DNA of 64,000 nt from Guadua angustifolia (Eukaryota > Streptophyta > Magnoliopsida > Poales > Poaceae): NCBI GenBank assembly GCA_036346375.1, contig JAYEVE010001288.1, positions 24,607 through 88,606 of the forward strand, read 5' to 3'. The notes under the pieces were generated by a model. That model ran no database searches, was not told where the DNA came from, and worked only from the letters and a program-made list of their open reading frames with translations. The translations under genes and the position numbers were made by a program. Below, piece after piece: positions 42,797 to 54,326 of this stretch (positions are counted from its first letter, which is position 1; the number at the start of each line of letters is the position of its first letter).

Positions 42797-44578
42797 CATC
42801 ACGTGTTGATGGAGTTTTTTGTTGATTAAAGACAAGCGAAAAGTTCTTGAGTATAATGAAGCATTAGTTGCATTAAAGTACTCAAGACACATTTAAATCA
42901 TTCAAATTGATTAGGGTTGTGCTCAATCAATCGTGGGGGCATCCATTATGTATTAATGGAGTGCAATTGATGATTTAGGTAACCGTGTTTATTGGACTAA
43001 CAATTTTTCATGAGTTTGTGAAGTAGGTTGAGTCCAAGAAAATAAAGAATCGGAAAGAAGAAGTCATCATGTGTTAATGAGCTTCAAGGATGAATCCTAA
43101 AGCGAAGTGAAACTAGAGAAGGTTCATCATATGCTGATAAACAAGAAGAAGGGACCCGGCTTGGAAAGAAGATGATGGAAATCATAAAAACTCTAAATGT
43201 ATGTGCTGAAGGCAAAGCTATAACTAGCTAGGGCTAAGAATGTGTTCCTAGTCTTTTATCGATCTTAGTGTTTGAATGAGAGACCGGGTTGCTAGTATAG
43301 GTTGTTGTATTATTAAAAGGGGCCGAGTCTTATAGTTTGAGCTTCATCATGTATTGATGAACTCAATCCGGTTCATTCTAACTTACTCTATTGTTTGGAT
43401 TTTGCATGAGCTAAATATTTGCATGTGTTGCAAATAAGGAAGCTCATGCTTGCTTCTTATTGAATCTTGATTTGGTTTTTGTATAAAACTATGGATTTGC
43501 ATGTGTTGTAAAAGGGAGATAACTTATGCATGTTGGTTTAAGTGGTTGTTTGCATGGAGCTAGATATTTGCATGTGTTGCAAATAAAGAGCTCATGCATT
43601 AGAGTCTTAGCCTATGACTTGATCATGTGTTGATCAGCACAAAGGCTAAAATAGGTTCATGCTTTGTATTTGCAAAATGAGTTTTTACAAAATATGGTTT
43701 AATTGAATCTTTCAATCTTATGTTGAAGCATATGATTAGATGTTGCAAATGTGTTTTACAAATAAGCTAGAGGTTATAGGTTTCGATCCTAGAGTATGTG
43801 TTGCATTTGTAAATGTGTCTTACAAAGTGTCGAGATTATGTGTTGATCCTTACATGGCTAGAGGATTAATCTCATAGGTTCTCGGTTTATTTGCAAATGT
43901 ATTTTACAAATTATTTTGATCATAATTTGATCATCAAATGTCCCAAGATTTGATCTTATTAACTCTTGCTAGCTTGTAGTCATATTTTTTTATCAAGTTT
44001 TTGTTAAGGATTTTGAGAAAATCAGATTTTAGACTTCAATGACTACATTGGAATTTTGTTTTGGTGATATTTAAAAATATCTATAGTTGCTTAAATCTTG
44101 AAAATGGATGGAAATTGTAGCCCTTTTGATAAGCTTTGCATAGTGCCCAAGATCTCCTAAATCGGAGTTCGAAGTAAAAAGTTATACAAGTTTTAGTGGC
44201 TGAAGGAGTAGTATAACCAGACCCACATTGGTCATCTAGGCCTCAGATTATGGGAAGTCATTCCAACTTGTTTTTCGGAGAAGAGGTATTTTGGCCTAAG
44301 AGGCAAATTTTAGGGCTGGTATGATCAAACCCTCTGAGGAGCGGTCATAGCGGCCCTAGGGTGGTATGACCAGATTTCTTGGGTATTTTTGCCTATTTTG
44401 CCCTCCAACGGCTAGTTTTTCTTGTGGATGCTATAAAAGGAGCCTTGGGGTTGGTATTTGTGCTTACTAGGGTTTTGGAGGGTTTATTGCTCTTTGTGGT
44501 TGAGTTATGCATGTGTTGCACTCTCTAATTTAGTTTTTGAGTTAAGAGTGAGCTCTAATTGCATGTGTTGCAATTAGA
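42797..44578 (+). repeat. Array of hairpins with constant TGTGT-type loop in the Sirevirus-type LTR
   Basis: At least a dozen short inverted repeats share a 5-nt spacer, usually TGTGT, sometimes TGTAT or CGTGT. Examples: CATCA/TGATG (42797-42811), TCCATTA/TAATGGA (42942-42960), TTCATCA/TGATGAA (43343-43361), TATTTGCA/TGCAAATA (43416-43436 and 43565-43585), TGATCA/TGATCA (43620-43636) and TCTAATTGCA/TGCAATTAGA (44554-44578). Several have further outer arms, such as GCATGAGCT/AGCTCATGC (43404-43412, 43441-43449). Arms differ between copies but stay complementary. Palindromic structures in the cis-region of Sirevirus LTRs are known from maize. Confidence 0.88.
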
Positions 44579-45125
44579 AGAGGATTAAGAGCCTCTTGTG
44601 CATGTGTGAGAAGGCCCGGTAAAGTTGTGAAGGTCAGAGCTCACCTACAGGAAAGGAAAAGAGCTACCACTAGTGGAATCGAGGCGGGTGCTCAATTTGT
44701 GGAGTTGGTCCAAAATGGTTTGGGCTTGCCTCAATGTGAACTAGGGGAGACTGACAAGTCTTCGAACACCACGATAAAAAGTATTGTGTCTCCTTGTGTA
44801 TACTTGCAATTTTTTATTTACATTGTTGCAATTTGTATTCCAAGAATTAAATTGCTTACTTGTCTTTAAGATTGCAATTTGTGTTAGAGACATAATTATT
44901 TAGTTCACTTAGTGAGCCTAGTTGACTTAGGCTTTAATTGTCAAAACTGTAGTTTATCGCTTCCGCATCTATTATCATTTTGGGTTTTGATATAAGGGTA
45001 TTTAGGCGAGATTTTAACTAATTGTAGAAAAAATTTTAAAAGCCGCCTATTCACTCCTCTCTAGTCGGCATACTTGATCTTACACCACCTCACCCAAAGC
45101 CCTAGAATCAATCTAAGTAGACTCA

Positions 45126-45467
45126 CACAACTGAAAAAAGGCCTATGTTAGATGTCTTATCACAGACGGTTTTCAAAAACCATATGTGTTAAATCTAATC
45201 ACAGATAGTTTTCAAAACGTTATCGTCTAATTTAACTAGATTCGCTAAGTACCTCACCATCACGAACCGTCTGTGATTTATCAACTTATCAAGGATGGGT
45301 TTTTCATAAAACCGTTTGTGAAATATCTGTGATAAGTGTTTGATAGATGGTTAAAAAACCATCTGTGATGCACAGTTATTATCACTGACACATAGTTATA
45401 GACGATTCAAAATACTGTCTGTGATGACGTTTTTGAAGCGCTTGTGATTGTCTTTTCTATAGTAGTT
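45126..45467. mobile_element. CACTA-derived MITE, about 342 bp
   Basis: The left end CACAACTGAAAAAAGGCC and the right end, read on the minus strand, AACTACTATAGAAAAGACAA are eroded CACTA-type termini. The interior repeats CACAGACGGTTTTC-like and CCRTCTGTGAT-like words in both orientations (about six copies), as in subterminal repeats. Flanking triplets TCA and TTA differ by one base. Confidence 0.6.
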
Positions 45468-46649
45468 TTAGTTTATTGTGAGCCATATCTATGACATATG
45501 ATGTCCACATGTTAGTGAGTCAAAACTATGTGCTGTGTGCATCGTGGATCATGCACTATGTCTTTAGACTTGGTCTATAGACCAAGGGCCCACATGTTAG
45601 TTTCTGGTAATTATCCATTATTCTAAAAATTAAATAAAAATTCATAAAATTAGCAGGGTGCACTTGTCAATCATTCATAGAGAACTATTCTCTAATCTGT
45701 TTTAATTTCTAGGATTTATTTCTTTGATAATCCTTTCGAGAGTCTGTTCTCCTTTATATGAATTCTAATTGAGTCCATTCAAATTCATAAATTCATCTAA
45801 AATCAAGTACATTTACATATATTTTATTTAATTTTATATTTAGTTTTATCTTTATTTTGCATTTATTTTATGTTTTCACCATTTGTTTAAGCTTAGAGCG
45901 TTGGAGTGCTAGAAGTGTTCAAGGTGAAGAGTCAATTCAAGATCAAGATTAGCATTTATTCTAAAGCGAGGTGTTCTTCGATTATGTTGAATCTAATTTT
46001 ACAAAAGTTATTTTGTTTTAAGTTATAGTATGATAGTTTAAATTATCAATTGTTTAAATAGTTTGGGAATTAGTTGTGCAACCTATTTGAGTTATACCTA
46101 CATTGTCATTTGCTATGCCATTATTATTTATCACCTTAAGATGGATAATTATTAGTTTGTTACTAATATAATGCCAACATAGGTTGGCTAGATCATGAGT
46201 AGTGTGTTTAGCTATGCAACGAATAATTGGTATCATTTAGGAGTGCAAAATCAAACTTAACTAATTGTCTATGGAACATATTTATGAAAATGGTGTGTCA
46301 TGTGTTGTCACATGATGAAGAGTTGTTGATGGCATGTATTGTGCAATAATGAATGAGGTTGTTAAATGATTTAGATTGAGGCAAGTGATAAGAGGCTATA
46401 TGCCATGGTAGGTCTGTGTGACATTAGGATGGTGATTTTGTGTAAATTAATTGATAATTGTTATTGAGAATAATCAGAAGTCTTGCCTTGGTCAGTTAAG
46501 GACTTAATTTTGTAAGCCTTTGGCTGGGCTAAATCATCCAACTATATGCCTATAATGGTATAAATCTAACTTAGTAAATTATTGAGTCTTGACATATGAT
46601 ATCTCATGAGGTAAACCAAGTTGTGTGCATGGCTGAAGGTGTGTGTTAT
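45468..46649 (+). mobile_element. Older LTR, left part (continues at 58728)
   Basis: AT-rich, non-coding. After removing the 12-kb retrotransposon and one GTTAT, it continues at 58728-59618, which contains the Tekay-type LTR blocks CTGCAGAGTGTAAAATC (58961) and TTGAGTACCTTGTGTGCTCAC (59291). Orientation is plus, opposite to the inserted element. Its left boundary is not found. Confidence 0.5.
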
Positions 46650-49600
46650 TGTCGGGACCCGAATGTGCAAATCCGGACCCTCTGTGTATTCTGCACTAGT
46701 CCGGGATCACGCTAGTGCACCTGATCTCAACATAGATGAATATCACAATCATACAATGGGAATAATAAAAGTAACACAATTATAAAATATAAACTATTGA
46801 GCGACCTTAAGGTCAACCTTACACATGTGAGGCCTTGGCGGCTTCAACTCCAAATAAGTAAGCAATGACGGAATGAAGAAGCGTCGGTGAACCCCTTCAA
46901 TATACCACAGGCATCGGCGGGTTCGACTCCTAGATAATCGCCTTCTTGCAGAACTTCTCCTTTTTGAAGACAAAGACTTCTCCTCAATGGTGATGTTTTG
47001 TTAAAGCAAGGGTGAGTACACAACCGTACTCAACAAGTCATGCACAGAATGCAGTTCTATTACTACATTCATGGCTTATTCCAAAGGAATGGTGAATGGT
47101 TCTTTTGCAATAAAGCGGCTTTCACAAATAATCGTAGTAGATAGAAAAGCGATAAAACAAGTAATACCAATAATAACTTTACTAAACATTCTCAAGTGAA
47201 GCATTTCCCATCCTTAACCAAGTTCCATATCACCTTATCCACATTCCCAACCTCATTTTTATCAAAATCTAACCCTTGATTGTAATCCCGAGCAATGCTC
47301 AATACAGTGAAGCACGGCTATTGAATAGTTTTACACTCTGCAGAGGTTATACACTTTACCCACAAGATATAATCAACTCACCACGTCGGTACCGTGAAAG
47401 CGCCATACAAGAGTATGCTGAATGAGCGATCATAACAAAGCCTTTCCAAAGATCCGTCTAAACCCGATCGCTTGCTAAGGTTTCAACTTTGGAGGGGTGG
47501 TTACTACACCTGTGGCCCCCTCTTGCGCCATGTGAGTTCTCACCGCTCCTCCGGCCCCCACCACCATGACATTACCAAAGAATAGATTTCACCGTTTACT
47601 CAGCTAGGTCCGTCCCATTAGGAACTTGTGGTTGTATGAAAGACTCAGTTCAAAGGCTTGCAAGGTTAAGTCCTTAGTTGACCGAGGCAAGACTAACCAA
47701 AAGTTCATCACATCAACATGTCATAATACCAAATGCGACCGCCCAATTGCCACTCTTGGCCCCAGGAAACAATCTAAAACCAAATCGACCGCCCAATTGC
47801 CACTCTTGGCCCACCGGAAACAATCTTGCCACTTGCCTCAGTCTAAATCACTTTCCCACCCCAGTCCTTTACCATGCACCACGTGCCATCATCAACTCAA
47901 TAACACATGTCACATTCTCAAAAACACATTCCATATCTCATTAAGTCAATATTAACTTTAATTTTCCAAAATCATGACAAATCTACGTGGCAGGGCTAAG
48001 CACACTACATACGGTCTAATTAACCCATGTTGGCAAATTATTAATGTCCAACTATTAACCCATAATCTAGGGTGACAAATGAATCATGGCGTACAAATAA
48101 TAGAGACAAGGTGGCAATAACAAGTAGGTTGATTATCTAATCCCAGATTAATTGAAATCAGTTTATTTCAAACTAGCATGCAATAATTTCAAACGAAATA
48201 ATTTTAAAAATGGGATCAATATGGTCAAAGCACAACTTGCACGGCCCTTGCAATTTTATTATTCTTTACTCTTTATCTTCGATCCTTGATCATCGATCTT
48301 CAATCTCCGCTTGCTTGATTCTCGGCTCCTTGAGCGACTTAAAAACACGCGTCTAACGATAAACAAACACAAATACAACAAAACTCAAAAGGCAAATCAA
48401 GTAAACTCCAAATTAAGAACGAATAGCATTGGGCACAACGGCTTAGATGAATTTAGGAACTTGAATGGATTAGGTCGATGATTAGACAAAGAGAAGCGGC
48501 TTTGGAAGATACCAAGAGAAAGATTAATAAGCGGGAAAGAAGGAATAATATTCGAGAATATTTCCTTTGAAGTTATTATCGAGATTGGATGACAATGACA
48601 TTTGGGCTCTCGATCTATAGACCAGTCCATGAAGATACGTTAGTTCACAATGAACTAAGCAGATGCTCGAGGTTGACTTTCGTTGGTCGAGCGCACGATC
48701 AACCAAAAGGAAGATAGATGATAGACTAGGTGCCGCACAAGAATATGACATATGGCTAATGGTCTATCGACCAAGACCATGAATGAATTCTAGGTTAATG
48801 GCGGATTAGAGTTTCAAGGATAAGACAAAGGCGGATGGGATCGATATCCACTATGGTCTTACATCGGGGACGGAACTTGACAACGATGAGGCGGTTATGA
48901 CAGGAATATGAGGCTGAACTCAACGTGATGGGCTAGATCACAATAAGGCGATAGAAAAGGTAAGGACATCACATTAGGGCTTTCACTTGCATGCACCCAT
49001 GCGATGACAATGATACGATGAGGCAAAGCGTTAGCGGTGGAACATTAGCGGCGACGTTAGCGGTGGAGCGTTAACGATGAATAAGCGTTAATGAACACTT
49101 ATGAGATTACAAGGTGGCGACCATCGGTACAATGGTAGGGCGGCGAGGTCATGACATGGCTCATGTTTGATTTGCGATCGGGGTACACATGTCGGACTTA
49201 GCGACAAATTGGACCAAAGGTTAAGTCCGGGTTTGAGCGAAAGCGATTCAAGGATGGATACACTTGGCAGAGGGTAGAACGGTAGGGTTGGCTCTGCGAT
49301 TAAAGCTTATCAAGGATGGCGAACCAAGCGCGAACCGATGCAAAGGACTAAACCGAAAGACGGCGGGTAGATACTAGATTATGGCTTTGACGGCAACCGG
49401 AGATCAAATGAACTCAAGGATGGCCAAAACAGTAGGGTATGGACTCACGGACAGGTGACATGGTCACGACAATCCAAGATGGTTGGCGGCAAAAAGGCGG
49501 CAGCGGCAACGGCGAAAGCGGGCCGATTTAATAAAATTTTTTCGGTAGATGCAACATCAAAGGAAGTGTCCATCACGTGAACGCGATGAGCGAACTCAAC

Positions 49601-51035
49601 AATATAGGCGGATTTGGTGGCGACCCACGGATTGATCACAAAGCTGCCGATGAACGCCTCTCGGAGCTAATAGATCAAGCGGTCATAACTATTAAAGTAC
49701 TGCATGAAACCTAACCAAATTTTACAGAGAGCTATCTGGGATCATTTGGCACAATATGACGCAAACGGATCTGAGTTTTACCTTCGGATCAACGGAGAAC
49801 GCGACGAAGTTTCAGCCGTCCGCAGCCTTGATCGATCGGGAAGATTGATTTTTCTACACAAATCCTGCTAGAAAAACCATGAGTTAGGATGAGCACCGTG
49901 TAAGGGACATCAAGAGGAGTCTACCATAAAAATTTCATGGTCAAACTCGCAAAAACGAGGGAGAACGGGCTTCGGTAAGATTTGATCTTTGGGCGGTCGT
50001 AACTTTTGATCCCGTGGATGAAATTGTACCAAATTTGGATGGTAGACAGAGGGTACCATAGAGCACGCCATGGCGAAACGGATCTTGAAAAGAGTTGATG
50101 AGTTGACAGGGACGCGCCTCAAAGTTCGGCCGGCGTCTTGTGGCGTTTGGAGGATGAGGATGGATTTCTAGGGTTTGGGTGAGTTGATCTGAGGTGAGGA
50201 CGTGTGGGAGAGGTCATGGGAGGTCTACTAGGGTTTGGGGTGGCGGCTAGGTCAAGAAGAACCAAGAAAAATGCAAAAACCGGCCTCACAGGCATTTATA
50301 CGAGCAGTTGGCGTGCGCTGCGCAATTCGGGGTGACGTGGCGCATTCTGGTGCGTCGGATCGGAATCGGAGGGCTGTGACGGCTCGGCGACGTGGCCGAA
50401 CGAGAAGGCGACATGTGGCAGCGCGAGAAGGAGACACGTGGAAGAACAGAATCCGAATTAAATTAGTTCTAGAAATTCATTTAATTCAAGAAAAATAGAA
50501 ACAATTATCAGGAAAATTCCAAAAAAATTATATAAAATATTTTGAGACATTTTGAACTCAACTAAAATATTTTCAACAAAACTTTATATAATTTTTCCAA
50601 ATTTTTAATTAATTCCATAAAGGACTTAATTCAAATTAATTCATTTGAGGCAATAAAAATACCGAAAAATTCTAGAAAAATTCCAAAAAATATTTTGAGA
50701 TATTTTGGAACTCAAATAAAATGTTTTCAGAAGAACTTTATTTTCTCTTTTGAAATATTTAATTACTTTAAGTAAAAGGCTTAGTTTAAATTAATTCGAT
50801 TAATTCCAAATATATTCCAAAAATTCTAAAACAAAATAAAACAAATACTAAAAGCACAAGGAACCCCAAATAAAACTAAATTTAATTTAATTGAGGTTTA
50901 TATTAGTCAATCTAAATTACTTTGACTTTAGAAAATTCCAAATTAAGCTTTAATTAAGCGAGAAAATTATTGCAAATTTTTGGGGAGCTAAACTTCACAA
51001 AATATTTTTGAAAATCCAAATTTTGGGATGTTACA
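46650..51035 (-). repeat. 3' LTR of the gag-only element
   Basis: Length 4386 bp, near-identical to 54327-58722. On the minus strand it starts TGTAACATCCCAAAA and ends GGGTCCCGACA. Differences from its partner are mostly 1-4 base indels or changes at G/C-rich spots (46880-46925, 49010-49090). No coding content is supported, although GC-rich frames near 50235-50498 are open. Confidence 0.95.
49025..49085. repeat. Short GTTARCG tandem array in the 3' LTR
   Basis: Four to five units of about 16 bp contain GCGTTAGCGGTGGA or GTTAACG. The matching array in the other LTR (56701-56770) has GTTAACG at nearly every unit, so this small area concentrates LTR-LTR differences. Confidence 0.7.
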
Positions 51036-51049
51036 AACCTCCCCCCTTA
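51036..51049 (-). other. Polypurine tract of the gag-only element
   Basis: The plus strand reads AACCTCCCCCCTTAA directly after the LTR end, so the minus strand carries TTAAGGGGGGAGG immediately upstream of the 3' LTR. This is the priming site for plus-strand DNA synthesis and orients the element. Confidence 0.85.
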
Positions 51050-51052
51050 ACA

Positions 51053-51072
51053 GAATCTCGTCCCCGAGATTC
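51053..51072. repeat. Perfect 8-bp hairpin next to the polypurine tract
   Basis: GAATCTCG and CGAGATTC are separated by TCCC, only a few bases from the polypurine tract. In full-length relatives the same wording encodes the very end of pol; here there is no pol, yet the sequence is kept. Confidence 0.85.
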
Positions 51073-52071
51073 AAGACTGACTATAGAAATTGGGTCAGTG
51101 GAACTCAACTCTTGGGACTTCCTCAAACTTCCATGCAACTGCACACTGGGCAAGGTTACTTCTGAGCCAACGCTTGATAACATCCAAAATCTGCAGACTG
51201 CTCTTCGTAATAAAATCCTTTTGCAATTCAACTGACTCCCATAGGGTCTGATTTTCTAACACTAGAAGGTACTTCTTCTGCTGCGATTCTTGAAAGACAT
51301 TACACACCTATGCTGGCATCTCTTGGAAACTTCACTGACAAGCATCCTTGCTTTTGCTCGTTGATACTGGATTTTCTGCTTCCCGCAGGAACTGAACAAA
51401 ATCGCATCGGCAGCCTAAACTTACTTGAAATTTCATTGCCTTGAACGAGACTTGAACAAAGATTCGGTTTGTCTTGCACTATCTTTGTTTCGCTTGACTC
51501 TCGGCAGTATTGGCTTGAACTCTATTTCAACCGGGTATTCCTTCACATTGACTCAAGCTTCAACTATTACTTGATGTAATGGTATTGGTTTGTTGGCATA
51601 CATGCGGTAGCTAGAGTAATTCTTCAGAAGATAATTATCTTGTGTAGTTATTAAACATACACAACAACTATTCCTTCGGATGTGATGGCGCATCCACCTT
51701 CTTGACTCAACCATAATGGAATAGAGGTCCTCCGTGTCTCCAACAAACTAAAGTTAACTCCGATCACAACTTTATCTCAGAACACTCTAGCTCCTCTTAA
51801 CTCGATTATATCTCTCGCCATGGACCCAAACCGCTTAGCACATGGGTAACTAATTTAACTCGAGCATAAACATCTCAAGCATTGATTTCCAATATGATAA
51901 GCTTTATTAAAAACTTGGTCTTAACAATGGACAAATTAACCATCAAGATACATTCATGGCACTTGCGGCATGGCTTCATCTTGAATCGCTTCATAATTCA
52001 CTTTCGGCGCAAGTGTCTCGATAGGTGGAGGACTAAGGTTTAAGTGGATAGGTATAACACATTTTTTCCTA
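51073..52071. other. Internal region without recognisable gene
   Basis: About 1 kb between the last zinc-knuckle remnant and the polypurine side. Minus frame 51307-51095 (ending AVAWKFEEVPRVEFH) is open for 70 codons but unrecognised. No pol motif (DTG, YVDD, DDE context) was found on either strand. Confidence 0.55.
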
Positions 52072-53596
52072 GGACAACTATTGGCAAAGTATCCGGCTCA
52101 TTGCATCAAAAGCAACGCTTGACCGACATCTCGCTGGCTTCCTCTTGACATAGCCTTAATCTTGGTAGGGTAGAGTGAGATTGATGTGATCCGCATGATC
52201 ACTTTCTTCCGAGAGCGATTATTAGCGAGATGTCTGGTGGCGACATAAGCAAAGCAATTTCTAGACAATAAGCTTCTTCCTTGCGGACTTTTCACCGGGT
52301 GGTGTTATGGAAACTCGACCATCGGTGAAGCACATGTGAAGGTGTCTCTAACAAAGTCTAAGCAAAGATGCAGAATCGAGTTGTTGAGGGCACTTCTCAT
52401 TCATTATTGCGGTGGTCCTTCTTGACGAGCTTTCGACACTTGCGGTTGTCCTCCAATTCCTTATGTTCATCTCTAAGAAAAAGGGTCTTGCTAACTAGCT
52501 CTTCTTGTTTCAACTGACTTCTTGAGCAAGTTGCACCCGTAGTCTTATCACTCATTCTTGGGGTTATAAACTTAACCAAAGAAATTTCTGGAATGATCAT
52601 GGCTTCAGAAATTGTTTGATCTTTCTGTGGGCATTCCTTAACAAAATAACCTAACTCACCACAGTTGTAACATAAATGTTTTGGTCATCATGTTGGGTTC
52701 TTTGGGCATTCTCTAGCCCAAGTGTCCTCGTTTATCACACAAGAAACAGTTAGTGGTGACCAAGTCTCACCGATTTCCTAAGGTAGATGATAGGGTTGAC
52801 ATGTTTCTTCTTCGTTTTTTCACGGCATAGCAAGTACGGATGGCAATCCTTCTCTTTTCGCTAACTCTTGAGCAATGATCGCCGAAAATTTATCACGATG
52901 CCGAGTCACAACGGTCACTATTGGATCCAGGGCGGTGGAGTGGACAATGATCTTGGCCTTCACAAAGATAGCGGTGATGTTGTTTATAGGACATTCTCGG
53001 TATGACTTCCTTCACAGTGGAATAGTTGATTGCATGATCATCAGCAATGTGTCCTATTTCACCACAACGGATGCATGTACAGTCTTCTGATTGGTTTGGT
53101 TGACAACACTTCAAAGAACAACGTCCCGGTATGGTATCGGGTGTGGAGGTACCATTCTTCCTTGTCTTACTGTGGTTTCATTGTCTTTCGATGACGTGAA
53201 GAGCTGAAGAAAGGCGGTGGTAAACTCTAACCAAGTGATGGTATGTTCATCCTTAGAGGTGGCGTAGAAACTCTTCCACCAGACTAATGCATTTCCTTCT
53301 AACTGGCAAGTAGCATAGGGAACTTTCTCTTTATCTTCACATTGCACCAAAGCTAGCTTCTCTTCTATGATGCGAAGCCAAATTTCTACATTTCTGAGAG
53401 TGGTTGATCCATCAAACGTGGGCGGTTTGGTCTTCATGAATAAGGTAATCTTTGACTGTGAACAGGGGGTTGCGACTTCAGTTGGGGAGGGATTGATGTT
53501 GGCACTGATAACATTCATCTGTTGCATCATTGTCTGCATAAGCAAAGTATAAGCGGTGAACAACTGATCCAAGTTTTGAATTGTCACGGTTGGCAC
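52072..53596 (-). pseudogene. Gag with five zinc-knuckle-like motifs
   Basis: The start is at 53596 (MPTVTIQNLDQLFTAYTLL). The capsid-like domain (about residues 55-140) reads PPTFDGSTT, WLRIIEEKLALVQC, EKVPYATCQLEGNALVWWKSF and WLEFTTAF, i.e. the retrotransposon gag family. Frameshifts follow. Zinc-knuckle-like motifs lie at 53034-53075 (Cys-Cys-His-His), 52706-52748 (frameshifted after the His), 52631-52672 (His replaced by Tyr), 52215-52256 (second Cys to Tyr, last Cys to Arg) and 52072-52114 (frameshifted, stop at the second position). A single CCHC is usual in gypsy gag. The protein would package element RNA; this copy is not intact. Confidence 0.78.
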
Positions 53597-54326
53597 GAAG
53601 GACTATTCACTGGTCACTATCTACTTTAGCACTAACACCAAAGAGTAGCAACCGAACTAACGTGAATCGCCTTTTGAGTCACTTCTGCGGTCGATCCTTT
53701 CCAAGCTGCTGACCACTCTGTGGTTTAGGTAAGAGGAATAGCATAGATGAGGTTCATGAATCCTAGTGCAGGGAACAAGTTTAACCCAAAAACTTATACA
53801 AACATTATTAATAACTTGGTATGGTTGCTTATCCAAGCCTAAAAGCTCATAGAACGATAACGCACACTCAAACAAACAAGGAAAACCAAATTAACCTAAA
53901 CACATAATAATCTACCATATAAGAGGGTAACACTTATCTTAGGCAGATCGACTCTCACACATGAGTCTCAACTGCGCTCTGGCTCTTAGTTCTTCTAGCT
54001 TCGAACACTTCATCGATCCAATTTTCTTGAGTTCGACAATTCTGTCTTCACGATCTTCGTGATTGGCAAGCAACACCCACGCTTTGTCCTTAAGTGTGAA
54101 ACAACGATAACTATTTGGAATAACTTAGATAAGATCTTCATTTTAAACAACGGGGAAAGATAGAAATTTTCAGCAAGGAGAAAAGAATAGAAGAATAGGA
54201 CAAGTCAAGAACTTATCATTTTTTCCAAGTTAAAATTTTCTTTTAGAAAATAATTTTGAAGTTCCTAAAGAACGACCAATCTATCTAGGGTCAAGACCTC
54301 ACATCAAGATGGCTCGATATAACCTC
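53597..54326 (-). other. 5' leader of the gag-only element with primer-binding site
   Basis: At the LTR edge (54327) the minus strand reads GAGGTTATATCGAGCCATC, a diverged form of the methionine-tRNA site TGGTATCAGAGCC (match strongest over the GAGCC end). The rest of the 730-bp leader has no supported gene and presumably holds packaging signals (inference). Confidence 0.6.

Larger units (their letters stand above)
35229..45084 (+). mobile_element. Solo LTR of Sirevirus type, split by a CACTA transposon
   Basis: Perfect 5-bp duplications CCACC flank it (35224-35228 and 45085-45089). The left end is TAAAAGTTTGAG (canonical TG has become TA) and the right end CTTGATCTTACA. Near the right end are a TATA box (GCTATAAAAGG, 44431-44441) and the phrase GCCGCCTATTCACTCCTCTC (45042-45061), usual near Sirevirus/Maximus LTR ends. 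No primer site follows, so it is a solo LTR. After subtracting the CACTA element its length is about 3.17 kb, long for the group. 35640-35832 resembles 42540-42730, an internal duplication. The right part carries a hairpin array. Confidence 0.75.

Noticed and set aside
42797..44578. CRISPR-like array suggested by regularly recurring words
   Set aside because: Spacing is irregular, repeats are hairpins with varied arms, and the context is a plant LTR.
51073..51307. 70-codon minus frame as a pol C-terminus or chromodomain
   Set aside because: It sits where the pol end would be, but I could not match chromodomain or integrase motifs; only the hairpin next to the polypurine tract is shared with full-length relatives.
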